A DNA stretch of 64,000 nucleotides. It comes from Oppiella nova (lineage: Eukaryota; Arthropoda; Arachnida; Sarcoptiformes; Oppiidae). Location of the stretch: contig CAJPVJ010000003.1 in assembly GCA_905397405.1 (NCBI GenBank), positions 1 through 64,000 on the forward strand, in the 5' to 3' direction. The translations under genes and the position numbers were made by a program. Shown one piece after another: positions 54,639-63,958 of the stretch. The first letter of the stretch is position 1; every line of letters begins with the position of its first letter. The notes under the pieces were generated by a model that saw only the letters and a list, made by a program, of their open reading frames with translations, made no database searches and was not told the origin of the DNA.

Positions 54639-55946
54639 TTATCGAATAATGTTTTTATTTTTCGCTTCTTTTAACCACAGTGGAAATTCCTGAAGCAGTG
54701 CATCATACAGTTGTGCTTCAGGCATACTTTGAATATTGCTCATTTCAAAAAAATTGCAATTATCTACTACTCGCCCATCCATCGTATCGAGTTGTTCCAA
54801 CACACCATAGTTACGGCCGCCGATACCCACGAACTGCCAAAAAATAGGAAAACTGGATGCATTTTTAAGAATATTTTTAATCTTTTTACTTTCACTGACC
54901 CCACCATCTGAAACAAATACCACGTATACCGGTAAATGAGATGGATTTTCTTGGGTAAAATATTGGATCACGGCTTCAAGTACAGCAGGTTCATTATTGT
55001 AACGTGCACCAGCTTTCCACTTTGGATGACCGCCTTGATCTGTATTGACAAAATTTTCTAAGTTGTTCAAGGTTACATCGCTTAATCGCAATGATTTTTC
55101 TGCAAATGCCCAGCACTCAAAACTACCATCATCATCAAAATTGACTGCCAAGGGCATAATTCGGTCAAGTACTTTTTGCACATCACCTTTTATATACTGT
55201 TGATGCATTGAACCTGAATAATCTAGCACTAAAGCGACACGAGCTTTTACATCGAGTAAATTGTTTTTTTCTAAACTGATTAAAGACTTTTTAGTAATAT
55301 CTACCAAATGTGGGGCTGCATTTTGGATTTTATCCAGTACCACTTTCTTTTTCAGATCGATTGTTGATGGTGTATTGCTTGTCGATGGGTTTACTGTAGA
55401 TGGAGCAGCTGCTGCACTTTCTTCAACTTCTCCTCCAAAGTGCTCAACCAAAGCCTTTAAGCCACCATTAAAACCTTGACCAATTGCAGCGATACGCCAA
55501 GCATCACTTTTAAAGTAAATCTCAGTCAGCATCACAGCTTTTTCTTGGCTAAAATTAGAACCATTTAAAAGATAACTCGCAAGCACCTGCCCTTGTTGAT
55601 TGCATAACTCGACCAGAATCGATTGTATATTGTGGATTTGAGACTGCTCATTGGATAAAGTGGCACAGATCACAAAACGTGATGTTCGCGCTGTATCTAT
55701 CTTATTTAAATCAAAGGCAAAACTATGCATGTTGCCTTGAAGCTGATATTGAACTTCGCCTTTCGGAGTCTGTGGCTGATTATAGAAAGTCATATAATCA
55801 TCATGGAAAAGTTTATCGTTTGGCGCAATACCAAAACTAGAAATATCGATTTCAAAAGGTGCTTGAACCTGTACACGTAGTTTAAACTGTGTCTCTGTCT
55901 GCAACAATTGGTGAAGTGCCAGTTTTTGTCCAGTGATGAATTGCAT
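54639..55946 (-). CDS. TerD-domain/VWA protein (TerF-like)
   Basis: A 435-aa protein. The N-terminal 175 residues are a TerD-like domain ([47 protein letters not shown]). A low-complexity linker (SAAAAPSTVNPSTSNTPST) leads to a VWA domain, with the metal-ion site DYSGSM, and FVSDGGVSE further on. TerF proteins have this layout. The acidic GDNRTG cluster is absent, unlike in the neighbouring TerD genes, so Ca2+ binding by the first domain is doubtful. Probably a scaffold in the ter complex. Confidence 0.85.
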   Translation of the reverse strand: MQFITGQKLALHQLLQTETQFKLRVQVQAPFEIDISSFGIAPNDKLFHDDYMTFYNQPQTPKGEVQYQLQGNMHSFAFDLNKIDTARTSRFVICATLSNEQSQIHNIQSILVELCNQQGQVLASYLLNGSNFSQEKAVMLTEIYFKSDAWRIAAIGQGFNGGLKALVEHFGGEVEESAAAAPSTVNPSTSNTPSTIDLKKKVVLDKIQNAAPHLVDITKKSLISLEKNNLLDVKARVALVLDYSGSMHQQYIKGDVQKVLDRIMPLAVNFDDDGSFECWAFAEKSLRLSDVTLNNLENFVNTDQGGHPKWKAGARYNNEPAVLEAVIQYFTQENPSHLPVYVVFVSDGGVSESKKIKNILKNASSFPIFWQFVGIGGRNYGVLEQLDTMDGRVVDNCNFFEMSNIQSMPEAQLYDALLQEFPLWLKEAKNKNIIR

Positions 55947-55961
55947 TGTTGTTCTCTATTT

Positions 55962-56050
55962 AGTACTTGAAAATAATTTTTACTGTGTTCATAAATGAAC
56001 CGATTTAAACCGAATCACTTTCAAGTACTAAAAGATAAATCTTTTAGTAC
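55962..56050. repeat. Overlapping alternative hairpins inside the ter operon
   Basis: AGTACTTGAAA (55962-55972) pairs with TTTCAAGTACT (56019-56029). GTACTAAAAGAT (56025-56036) pairs with ATCTTTTAGTAC (56039-56050). Both are perfect and share bases 56025-56029, so they exclude each other. They occupy almost the entire gap between the TerD and TerF-like genes and lack a T-run. Confidence 0.65.
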
Positions 56051-56062
56051 AGATTTTAAAAA

Positions 56063-56641
56063 TTAAACTGCAACACCATAACTTGCAGCCAAAGCACCTA
56101 AGCCGCCGTTAAAGCCTTGGCCGACTGCTTTAAATTTCCACTCACCGCTATGACGGTATAACTCACCAAAAATCATGGCAACTTCTGTACTACCGTCTTC
56201 AGATAAGTCAAAACGTGCAAGTTCTTCTGCATTGTTATCCTGATTGATTACACGGATATAAGCTTTGTCCACCATACCGAAGTTTTGACCATTTTGTTGG
56301 CCTTCATGAATGGTTACAGCAAAAACAATTTTTGCGACATCAGCAGGTACTTTAGCTAGATCAACTGAAATTGTTTCGTCATCACCATCACCGTCACCTG
56401 TACGGTTATCACCGTTATGATTAACAGAACCACAAGGAGAGGTTTTTTGGTTAAAGAAGATGAAGTCGCCATCTAAACGAACTTTGCCATTTTCACCAGT
56501 CAGAAAAGCAACCGCATCCAAGTCAAATGCTTTACCATCTGTCACACGAGGATTCCAGCCTAAACCTAAGTCTACTTTATTCATTGTAGGCGCTGTTTTA
56601 GACAGGTTGATGTTACCGCCTTTTGATAAATTAATAGCCAT
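56063..56641 (-). CDS. TerD-family calcium-binding stress protein
   Basis: A 192-aa TerD protein. [17 protein letters not shown] is the family start, [15 protein letters not shown] the first acidic motif, [19 protein letters not shown] the second, and [23 protein letters not shown] the conserved end. Full Ca2+ sites appear intact. Its start lies 2 bp after the TerC-like stop, so the two are coupled. A gap with hairpins separates it from the TerF-like gene downstream. Confidence 0.93.
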   Translation of the reverse strand: MAINLSKGGNINLSKTAPTMNKVDLGLGWNPRVTDGKAFDLDAVAFLTGENGKVRLDGDFIFFNQKTSPCGSVNHNGDNRTGDGDGDDETISVDLAKVPADVAKIVFAVTIHEGQQNGQNFGMVDKAYIRVINQDNNAEELARFDLSEDGSTEVAMIFGELYRHSGEWKFKAVGQGFNGGLGALAASYGVAV

Positions 56642-56643
56642 TT

Positions 56644-57750
56644 TTAATTTCCTTTTTCAGTTGTTTCAAGAGATTGTTTTTTACTATATGAAATTGATGA
56701 GATTACTGCCCAAACAATAAATGCGACACCAATCAAGCCTGTTACGACTTCAGGTATATGTAAGCCTGTTCCACTTGCAAGCATGATGAATGCAAGTGCA
56801 CCAATCGCATAATGCGCGCCATGTTCTAAGTAAACATAAGCATCAAGCGTACCTTTTTCTACAAGGTAAACCGTCATAGAACGCACGAAGATTGCACCGA
56901 TTGCCAAGCCCAGCATAATAATTACCACATCACTGGTAATTGCAAAAGCACCGATTACACCATCGAAACTAAAAGACGCATCAAGTACTTCAAGATACAA
57001 GAAGCCACCGATACCGCCTTTGATGATTGTACCTGTGACTGGTGCACCATTATTTGAAGTTGTTTGTTCAGTTGCTTCTTGTTCATCATCATGTGAACCG
57101 CCTTCAAGCAAGTGTCCGATCACCTGAACACCAACATAAACCACAATTCCCCAGATCCCTGCCATAGTTACAACAAGACGAGAAGTTTCAGGTACAAAAT
57201 TAGCCATAACCAATAATGCACATAATGAAATAAACACTGAAATCGCTTGAATATTGCCTAGATCAGCGAGTTTTGACTCCAACCAATGGAACCAATGCTC
57301 ATCTTTTTCATCATCAAATAAAAAGTTAAGAAAAACTAAGAGCAAGAACATACCACCGAACGCTGCAATTTCAGCATGGTGTGCCATGAGCTTTTCAGAG
57401 TAGGTTTTTGGATCGTTCAGCGCAAGTTTTGCAACCTCTATCATGCCCATGTCTGCAGTGACGCCAACAATGAGTAATGGAAAGATTAAACGCATACCAA
57501 ATACAGCGATAACAATACCGACTGTTAAAAATAAGGTTCGCCAGAAATGATTCCAGTGTTTAAGTACCGAAGCATTTACTACAGCATTATCAAACGATAA
57601 AGAAACTTCCATCACTGCAAGAATTGCAGTAATTGCCAATGCCTTGAACATGGTCATTAGGCCGGCTTGGGGACCATGTGTAAAACCCCAATACGCAGAA
57701 ATTGCTAGACAAATGATGGTAAAAAGAATCGAAAAGCGAAAATGTTTCAT
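56644..57750 (-). CDS. TerC-like (DUF475) integral membrane protein
   Basis: A 368-aa membrane protein with about nine hydrophobic segments. [18 protein letters not shown] and [23 protein letters not shown] are the paired acidic motifs inside the membrane typical of the TerC/DUF475 superfamily. A soluble, acidic loop ([17 protein letters not shown]) separates the halves. TerC is the membrane anchor of the ter complex, possibly a metal (Mn2+ or Ca2+) exporter. It lies between two TerD genes in the operon. Confidence 0.87.
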   Translation of the reverse strand: MKHFRFSILFTIICLAISAYWGFTHGPQAGLMTMFKALAITAILAVMEVSLSFDNAVVNASVLKHWNHFWRTLFLTVGIVIAVFGMRLIFPLLIVGVTADMGMIEVAKLALNDPKTYSEKLMAHHAEIAAFGGMFLLLVFLNFLFDDEKDEHWFHWLESKLADLGNIQAISVFISLCALLVMANFVPETSRLVVTMAGIWGIVVYVGVQVIGHLLEGGSHDDEQEATEQTTSNNGAPVTGTIIKGGIGGFLYLEVLDASFSFDGVIGAFAITSDVVIIMLGLAIGAIFVRSMTVYLVEKGTLDAYVYLEHGAHYAIGALAFIMLASGTGLHIPEVVTGLIGVAFIVWAVISSISYSKKQSLETTEKGN

Positions 57751-57766
57751 CCATTGAACTCTTATA

Positions 57767-58342
57767 TTAGATGCTTATTCCGAACTGTTGACACATTGCG
57801 CTTAAACCGCCAGCATAACCTTGTCCTACAGCTCTAAATTTCCACTCACCATTGTGGCGATATAATTCACCAAAAATCATGGCAGTTTCTGTTGAATAAT
57901 CTTCATTCAAATCGAAACGCACAATTTCAGTATTGCTTTGATCATTTACCACGCGAATAAACGCATTTTGAACTTGACCAAAATTTTGACCGCGACTTTC
58001 ACCTTCATGAATGGTGACTGTAATTGCAATTTTTTGAACATCTGCAGGTACTTGTGCGAGATTAATGCGAACTGCTTCATCATCACCATCACCCGCACCT
58101 GTACGGTTATCACCTGTATGTTCAACAGAACCTTCAGGTGAACGTGTTTGGTTATAGAAAATGAAATCGTGTTCACCACGAACTTTACCGCTTTCGCTCA
58201 ATAAAAATGCCGAAGCATCTAAGTCAAAATCTGTTCCGTCGGTTGCACGCGCATCCCAACCTAAGCCGACCAAAACTTGGTTTAAACTTGGGTCAGTTTT
58301 GCTTAAAGATAAGTTGCCACCTTTGTTTAATGAAATTGCCAT
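57767..58342 (-). CDS. TerD-family calcium-binding stress protein
   Basis: A 191-aa TerD/TerE protein, closely alike to the one at 56063. [55 protein letters not shown] and [23 protein letters not shown] show both Ca2+ motifs. It is 57 bp after the TerA-like gene and 16 bp before the TerC-like gene. The two TerD copies probably arose by duplication. Confidence 0.93.
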   Translation of the reverse strand: MAISLNKGGNLSLSKTDPSLNQVLVGLGWDARATDGTDFDLDASAFLLSESGKVRGEHDFIFYNQTRSPEGSVEHTGDNRTGAGDGDDEAVRINLAQVPADVQKIAITVTIHEGESRGQNFGQVQNAFIRVVNDQSNTEIVRFDLNEDYSTETAMIFGELYRHNGEWKFRAVGQGYAGGLSAMCQQFGISI

Positions 58343-58399
58343 TTATATTTCCTCTACTTTATTGCAGTGTGCATTCATTGTTTAAATACATGCAGTCAA

Positions 58400-59584
58400 T
58401 TAATTTTTAGAACCATGTGTCCATCGGAACCCAAAACCATAATGTTCATCTAAATATTTTTGATCTTTAAAATAACGAACTTCTCGGTTGGCTTGTATAG
58501 TGCCATTGTTATTCTTTAATTCTACAATAGAACATGTTGTTAATTGATTACCATCGGTCAAATGAACTTCAATTTCAGGTTGGTCTGGGATCTTAATGGT
58601 GACCACACCATCTGTTGCAGCCCATTGCGCAGCACCCTGATAAATATAAGCATAAATCACAATGCGTTCAATTTGATCCCATTGATTACCATTGATATGT
58701 AGATTTTCACCTTGTACAGATGAACCTGTACGATCATCGCCATCAAGCTGAATAAATGGTTTGACCTCAAAACGGCCAAAACGATTACCCAGCGGTTGTA
58801 CTAAATCAATTTCACCATTTTTAAGTTGCACCATCGCGCCAAGGTCTAGATCTATTGCACTTGAACCCGATAGTTTCTGAAAAAATGATTGGGATTTGGG
58901 CTGGCTTTTATTCCAGTTTAAATTGACTGAAATTTTTCCAAAACCATTGCCTTTCTTGGTTAAATTGATGGTTGAATTGTTTTTATCCAGTCGAATTTTA
59001 GAAAGATTAATATTTGAATTTGTAGGTGTAGGTGTAGGTGTAGGTGTAGTATTTTTCACTTCATCGGCAATCACAACACCAAAGTTTTCTGCCAATGGCT
59101 TTAATCCACCATTAAATCCTTGGCCAACAAAGCGAAATTTCCATTGGCTGTTATGTAAATAAATCTCTGCAAGAATTAAGGCTTTTTCAGTTCTATTCCG
59201 AGTATCTAAATGTGCGGTCGCAATACACTGTTGCGCTGCATAAAGCTCAATATCAATCGGAACAATATTTCCAATGGTGTTTGGTTCATTGATCGTGACA
59301 CAAATAGCGATTTTTTGAATTTGTGCATCTAAAAGTGCAGTATTGATTTTTAATTTGGTGAGATTTGGGTTCTTAGATGATGATTCTAGCAAAACCACAC
59401 TTTGATTGGGGGTTTGATGTTGTCCATAAAAAATCATGTCCTGATCACCACGCACTTTAAGCGTGCCTTGGGCCAATAAATATGCTGTAACATCTAATTC
59501 AATTTCAGATGAAAAACCTGTTTTTATACAAATTTCAATATCCTGAGCAGGTATTTGAATATTTCCACCAGCAACCAGCTGCAT
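58400..59584 (-). CDS. TerA-like protein with two TerD-type domains
   Basis: A 394-aa protein. The N-terminal TerD-like domain (1-175, ending [22 protein letters not shown]) lacks the GDNRTG cluster. A (Thr-Pro) repeat linker follows, then a second domain from about 195 with DLDLGAMVQLKNG, FIQLDGDDRTGSSVQGE and HYGFGFRWTHGSKN, the TerA-type C-terminus. The start has a strong GGAGGA site. It is the first gene of the minus-strand ter arm. The plus-strand arm starts 308 bp away. Confidence 0.87.
   Translation of the reverse strand: MQLVAGGNIQIPAQDIEICIKTGFSSEIELDVTAYLLAQGTLKVRGDQDMIFYGQHQTPNQSVVLLESSSKNPNLTKLKINTALLDAQIQKIAICVTINEPNTIGNIVPIDIELYAAQQCIATAHLDTRNRTEKALILAEIYLHNSQWKFRFVGQGFNGGLKPLAENFGVVIADEVKNTTPTPTPTPTNSNINLSKIRLDKNNSTINLTKKGNGFGKISVNLNWNKSQPKSQSFFQKLSGSSAIDLDLGAMVQLKNGEIDLVQPLGNRFGRFEVKPFIQLDGDDRTGSSVQGENLHINGNQWDQIERIVIYAYIYQGAAQWAATDGVVTIKIPDQPEIEVHLTDGNQLTTCSIVELKNNNGTIQANREVRYFKDQKYLDEHYGFGFRWTHGSKN
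59022..59050 (-). repeat. Hexanucleotide repeat in the TerA-like gene
   Basis: About four and a half GTAGGT units on the plus strand encode alternating Thr-Pro in the linker between the two domains. Changes in copy number would stay in frame and alter linker length. Confidence 0.9.
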
Positions 59585-59892
59585 AAATCCTCCACTTTAT
59601 AGGTATATTATCGCTTTTTGATAAAATGAATTTAAAATCATGCGTTATTCAAATGAAGTTTTTAAATTAACTTTCTTTATAAAAAACAAATAAAAATAGA
59701 TATGCTATGTTTTACCATAAAAATTCCTAATCTCAAGTGTTTCAGTGTTTTTTTCTTTATGTTTCATTACTTTTACAAAATATTAAAATTAAATATTGTA
59801 TCACTATGGGGAATTGTTATATTTTCCAGCGCATCAGATAGTCGCTTTAAAAACTTCGTTATTCTTTATAAAAATTTGAGATTAAATTACCC
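59585..59892. promoter_or_regulatory. Divergent ter promoter region
   Basis: This 308-bp AT-rich gap separates the two ter arms and must hold both promoters. I saw no strong palindrome, hairpin or RNA gene in it. Confidence 0.5.
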
Positions 59893-60903
59893 GTGCTACA
59901 GCAATATAAAATTTGGATCGCCGAGTGTTATTCCTGTCAAAATGATATGATTCAATTACTGAAAAGTTCGAGTATATCAAAACAACTGACTATATTTTGT
60001 TCTCACAGCCGTAACCGTCCCGAACTTGCCTTAAGTGCTGATGTTTATCTTCAGCAACCTGCTATTTCAAAGAGCGCTGAATGGTTATTAGAACAATGTA
60101 TTGAACATAATATTCAACTGCTCTTCTGTGGAAAACACAGCCAACATATTGAGCCGTTTAGAGCTCAATTTGAACAACATGCTATTCAGTTGATTACTGG
60201 TACACTCAGCTCAGAACAGCATGAGTTGATGAACAATAAATACCAATTTACCTTGCATTGTGAAGCGCAAAATTTATCTGTCATTCCAGCGTTATTAGCC
60301 AATTCCACAGAAACGCTGAAGACATCCATTGAAACATTACAGCTACAACATAGTGAGATCTGCGCTAAGCCTGTTTATGGGGTTTATGGTGCCGGCTTTG
60401 TCCGCTTACAGAATCATGTGTCGTACTTTAAAAACTTTAGCTCACCGACCAAATGTAATACTCAGCAATTTATAGAGGCATATAGTCAGCAGGAAGAGCC
60501 TGTTGAATATCTGATTATGCCTTATTTGGCTGGGCAAGAATGCTCAGTTGATATTGCTTGTAGTCAAGGAAAGATCATTGCTCAAGTTACCAGAATTAAA
60601 CATGTTTATTTTCAAGAGTGTTTTTTGCAACATCCTTGTCATCAAATTTGTATAGATTTAGTCGATTATTTTCAATGTGATGGACTAATTAATATCCAAT
60701 TTAAACAAGATGAAAGCTTGCAATGGCATATTCTTGAGATCAATCCACGCCCTGCTGGTGGTTTTGCTTATACACAACATACGGGAGTCAATTTGATTGC
60801 TGAACTGATTGCTGAAAAATTAAATTTGAATTTAGTTCGAGCACCACACCAATCGCCTGTAAAAGCTTTACCGATTGCCCATAGTATAAAATTGGATTTG
60901 TAA
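59893..60903 (+). CDS. ATP-grasp protein of the ter biosynthetic arm
   Basis: A 336-aa ATP-grasp enzyme. YKIWIAECYSCQNDM is the first strand and helix; AKPVYGVYGAGFVRL is the lysine and glycine-rich loop; EYLIMPYLAGQECSVDIAC and LQWHILEINPRPAGGF carry the Mg-ATP ligands (EINPR). Such proteins join a carboxylate to an amine with ATP. In ter clusters they belong to a predicted pathway that makes a nucleotide-like or peptide metabolite. The chosen start is GTG; the later ATG at 59947 would cut the first strand. Confidence 0.85.
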   Translation: MLQQYKIWIAECYSCQNDMIQLLKSSSISKQLTIFCSHSRNRPELALSADVYLQQPAISKSAEWLLEQCIEHNIQLLFCGKHSQHIEPFRAQFEQHAIQLITGTLSSEQHELMNNKYQFTLHCEAQNLSVIPALLANSTETLKTSIETLQLQHSEICAKPVYGVYGAGFVRLQNHVSYFKNFSSPTKCNTQQFIEAYSQQEEPVEYLIMPYLAGQECSVDIACSQGKIIAQVTRIKHVYFQECFLQHPCHQICIDLVDYFQCDGLINIQFKQDESLQWHILEINPRPAGGFAYTQHTGVNLIAELIAEKLNLNLVRAPHQSPVKALPIAHSIKLDL

Positions 60904-60908
60904 TATAG

Positions 60909-62030
60909 ATGAAGCATATAGATTTAAGTCGTGGGCGAATCAGTGTTCAAGTTAACCAACAACATAGCCACTGGGCTTTAGATGATTTATTAGATTTTGC
61001 AGAAAGAATTAATCCTAAAAGAGCATTTTTATTTGTTTCCAAAGTATTGGGGAAACATATCCCTGTCGCACCCTCTGTCATGCAGCGCAGTTATAGCGAT
61101 TTAGCCAGTTTAGTACCTACAGATTTGGCTGGGCCAATCTGTGTCATTGGTATGGCCGAAACAGCAGTCGGTTTGGGTGCTGGGGTTTATCGTGAATTAA
61201 AAAAACAACATGGCAAAAATGCGATTTTCTTAACCACAACACGACACCCTGTATCGACTTTACCCACGTTGGGGCTTTTTCTAGAAGAACATAGCCATGC
61301 TCAGGATCAGTTTATTCTAAGCAGCCATGATTTAGCCAAACATCAGCAAGTGATTAATTCAAAAACTTTGATTTTAGTTGATGATGAAATTTCGACTGGA
61401 AAAACCTTTAAAAACCTGATCAACAGCTTAACCAATTCTGGTTTGCAGCAAGTTGAACGCGTGATCTTGGTCACGTTGGTGAACTGGGCTGAGCACAGTC
61501 TTGCAACGGATGAACTTGATATCCCTGTGGAAGTGGTTTCATTATTGCAAGGGAATTGGCAGTGGCAAGCGAATCAGCACAATATTCAGATTAATATGCC
61601 CAATGTCAGCTCCACTGAGCAACAGGCACAGAAAATTATTGCACCAAATAATTGGGGACGTGAGCCAGGTTATTTAGAATGTACGCCATGGGAACATATT
61701 CACATTAATCATCCAGGCGAAAAAATACTTGTACTGGGTTCAGGTGAGTTTAGTTGGATCCCTTTTCTTATTGCAGAACAGTTGGAACAACAAGGTGCTG
61801 AAACTTACTTTAGTTCAACAACACGTTCACCGATCATGCAAGGACATGCGATAAAAAGTATTTGCCAGTTTCATGATAATTATGGGTTAAATATCCAAAA
61901 CTTTGCTTATAACGTAAAACATCAAGAATTTGATCGGGTGCTTTTGGTGATTGAAACACACCAAGATAGCGTAGACCCAAGCTTGTTTGAACAAATTAAA
62001 AATTTGGAAGTGATCAGTTATGAACCCTAA
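60909..62030 (+). CDS. Phosphoribosyltransferase-TRSP domain protein
   Basis: A 373-aa protein. The PRPP-binding loop is LILVDDEISTGKTF at about 155-168, marking a type I PRTase fold. The C-terminal domain from about 245 (GREPGYLECTPWEHI, LGSGEFSWIPFLIA, FSSTTRSPIMQGHAI) is the TRSP domain, named for the TRSP motif present here. It is 5 bp after the ATP-grasp gene and overlaps the HAD gene by 11 bp. The family is confined to ter-type clusters, where it should make a ribosyl-linked product. Confidence 0.9.
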   Translation: MKHIDLSRGRISVQVNQQHSHWALDDLLDFAERINPKRAFLFVSKVLGKHIPVAPSVMQRSYSDLASLVPTDLAGPICVIGMAETAVGLGAGVYRELKKQHGKNAIFLTTTRHPVSTLPTLGLFLEEHSHAQDQFILSSHDLAKHQQVINSKTLILVDDEISTGKTFKNLINSLTNSGLQQVERVILVTLVNWAEHSLATDELDIPVEVVSLLQGNWQWQANQHNIQINMPNVSSTEQQAQKIIAPNNWGREPGYLECTPWEHIHINHPGEKILVLGSGEFSWIPFLIAEQLEQQGAETYFSSTTRSPIMQGHAIKSICQFHDNYGLNIQNFAYNVKHQEFDRVLLVIETHQDSVDPSLFEQIKNLEVISYEP

Positions 62031-62799
62031 ACCTTTAGTCTTTGTCGACTTGGATGACACTTTATTTCAAACTTATCGAAAACAGCAACCGACTCCACAA
62101 CATCAAATGGTGACTACAGATGTTTCAGGACAACCGCTTTCATATATGAGTCCAAAACAGCAGTCTTTTTTGAATTGGTTGCTTGAATCTGCTGAGGTTG
62201 TGCCTGTAACTGCTCGCTCAGTTGAAGGCTTTAAACGTGTACAAATCCCTTTTAAATATGGTGCGATTTGTTCCCATGGTGGCACGATTCTGGATCAAAA
62301 TTTAGCTGTGGATACTGACTGGTTTGATCTTCAAAAACAACATGAAATTCAACTCAATGGCATACTGACTGACTTGCCAGAAGCTTTGCATGACTATGCC
62401 AAAGATTTTGGTGCAGTAAGAACTTGGACTTTAGTTGAAAATGAACTGAGTATTTATTCTGTTGCAAAGCAAAAACAAGCTGGTGCGTTATTTTTAGATC
62501 GGCTTGTTGAGAAATTACCTAAACCTCTACTGGAACAGTGCTATATCCATATCAATGGCAATAATCTGGCGATTATTCCACATCATGTCAGCAAACAAAG
62601 CGCGGTTGAGTTTTATATTCAGAAACATGATCCGCAACGGGAACGTATTATTTTAGGTTGGGGCGATAGTCTATCAGATGCTGGATTCCTCAGCTGTTGC
62701 GACTGGTTTGGAATGCCGAAAAGCAGTCAGTTGGATAAGTTTCTCAATACGCATTTAAGCCATGATTTTGACACTAAAGGATATTTAGGTCATGTCTAA
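62020..62799 (+). CDS. HAD-family phosphatase
   Basis: A 259-aa haloacid-dehalogenase-fold hydrolase of the Cof/SPP-like branch. FVDLDDTLFQTYRK (nucleophile Asp, acid Asp), PVTARS (motif II Thr) and GWGDSLSDAGFL (motif IV acidic pair) are present. It probably removes phosphate from an intermediate of the ter pathway. Its start overlaps the previous gene by 11 bp and its end overlaps the next by 8 bp. Confidence 0.9.
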   Translation: MNPKPLVFVDLDDTLFQTYRKQQPTPQHQMVTTDVSGQPLSYMSPKQQSFLNWLLESAEVVPVTARSVEGFKRVQIPFKYGAICSHGGTILDQNLAVDTDWFDLQKQHEIQLNGILTDLPEALHDYAKDFGAVRTWTLVENELSIYSVAKQKQAGALFLDRLVEKLPKPLLEQCYIHINGNNLAIIPHHVSKQSAVEFYIQKHDPQRERIILGWGDSLSDAGFLSCCDWFGMPKSSQLDKFLNTHLSHDFDTKGYLGHV

Positions 62800-63958
62800 T
62801 TCATTGATCACACCACTCAATCCAATATTGAACGAACTTGGCTTTCACGGTTCATATCGTCCCGAAGATGTTACTTTTTTGATGCAGATTGATGATATTC
62901 AACCCACTGCAGTTGAAGAAAAAGAATATCTGATCCAGTCAGGAAAAATGCACTATTCACAAATGATCAGTGCTGAACATCCGCCAACGGATGAACAAAT
63001 GCAACATTATCAGCATGCCTTTGAACAAGGTGCACAGCGCCTTGCCGAAGAAGTTCAAAAAATTGGCAACAGTTTGATGCAACGTTTTCCCAAGCAAGAG
63101 ATTGTTTTGGTGAGTTTGGTTCGCGCTGGTGTTCCTTTAGGTGTATTACTCAAGCATTACCTTGAAAAGCATCAGTCTTGTTATCACTATGGTATTAGTA
63201 TCATTCGTGATCGAGGTGTTGACTTTGCTGCACTGCAAGCAATTATTGAACAACATGGTGCTGAGAATATCGTTTTTGTAGATGGCTGGACAGGTAAAGG
63301 CGCGATATGCAAAGAACTCACAAAAAATCTACAAGACATTCCTGAGCTCTTTGATGAAAATTGGCAGATCCCGCGTTTAGTTACCCTATCTGATTTGGGT
63401 GGTTATTCTTGGTTAAGTGCCAGTACAGATGATTGGTTGATTCCATTTGGTATATTGGGTTCAGTGATCTCTGGATTGACTTCTCGGACGATTCTAAAAG
63501 AAACGATTGAACAGCAAGATGCCCGTAAAAATTGCTATCAGACACAAAAATGGCACAGTTGTTTAATCTATGATCAGCTAAAACCTTATGACCTTTCTGT
63601 CAATTTTGTTGAGCAAATACGACTGTTGATTGAACAAAATCCAACTGATAAACAGGTGAGCTGGAACAATCAAATTCGTTTAGCACAACAGCAGCAATGT
63701 GCAGAAACGATTGAATGGATTGCAGCACAATATGCGATTCAAAATATTAACCATATAAAACCCAGTATTGCTGAAGCAACCCGTGCAGTTTTAAGACGCG
63801 TACCTGAACGAATCTTATTGAAAGATGAATCTAACCCTCATGTACAATTATTATTGCACTTTGCACGTGAGCGAAATATTCCAGTCGATATTCTGGGAAC
63901 AAAATTAGGTCCTTATCACGCAGCAACATTGATAAAAAAAGTAGAGAAGAAAAAATGA
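62792..63958 (+). CDS. StiP/PELOTA-type phosphoribosyltransferase-like protein
   Basis: A 388-aa protein of the family annotated as StiP (described in databases both as cysteine protease and as PRTase). VRAGVPLGVLLKHYL and IVFVDGWTGKGAICKEL, a PRPP-type loop, support the PRTase fold. The C-terminal part (RAVLRRVPERILLKDESNPHVQLLLHFARERNIP) resembles a small RNA-binding-like PELOTA domain. The protease label has no support that I can see. It overlaps its neighbours by 8 and 4 bp. Confidence 0.83.
   Translation: MSNSLITPLNPILNELGFHGSYRPEDVTFLMQIDDIQPTAVEEKEYLIQSGKMHYSQMISAEHPPTDEQMQHYQHAFEQGAQRLAEEVQKIGNSLMQRFPKQEIVLVSLVRAGVPLGVLLKHYLEKHQSCYHYGISIIRDRGVDFAALQAIIEQHGAENIVFVDGWTGKGAICKELTKNLQDIPELFDENWQIPRLVTLSDLGGYSWLSASTDDWLIPFGILGSVISGLTSRTILKETIEQQDARKNCYQTQKWHSCLIYDQLKPYDLSVNFVEQIRLLIEQNPTDKQVSWNNQIRLAQQQQCAETIEWIAAQYAIQNINHIKPSIAEATRAVLRRVPERILLKDESNPHVQLLLHFARERNIPVDILGTKLGPYHAATLIKKVEKKK

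Noticed and set aside
59702-59950. Plus-strand open frame in the divergent ter region
   Set aside because: Its composition is low-complexity AT-rich translation, it has no recognisable domain, and it overlaps the start of the ATP-grasp gene.
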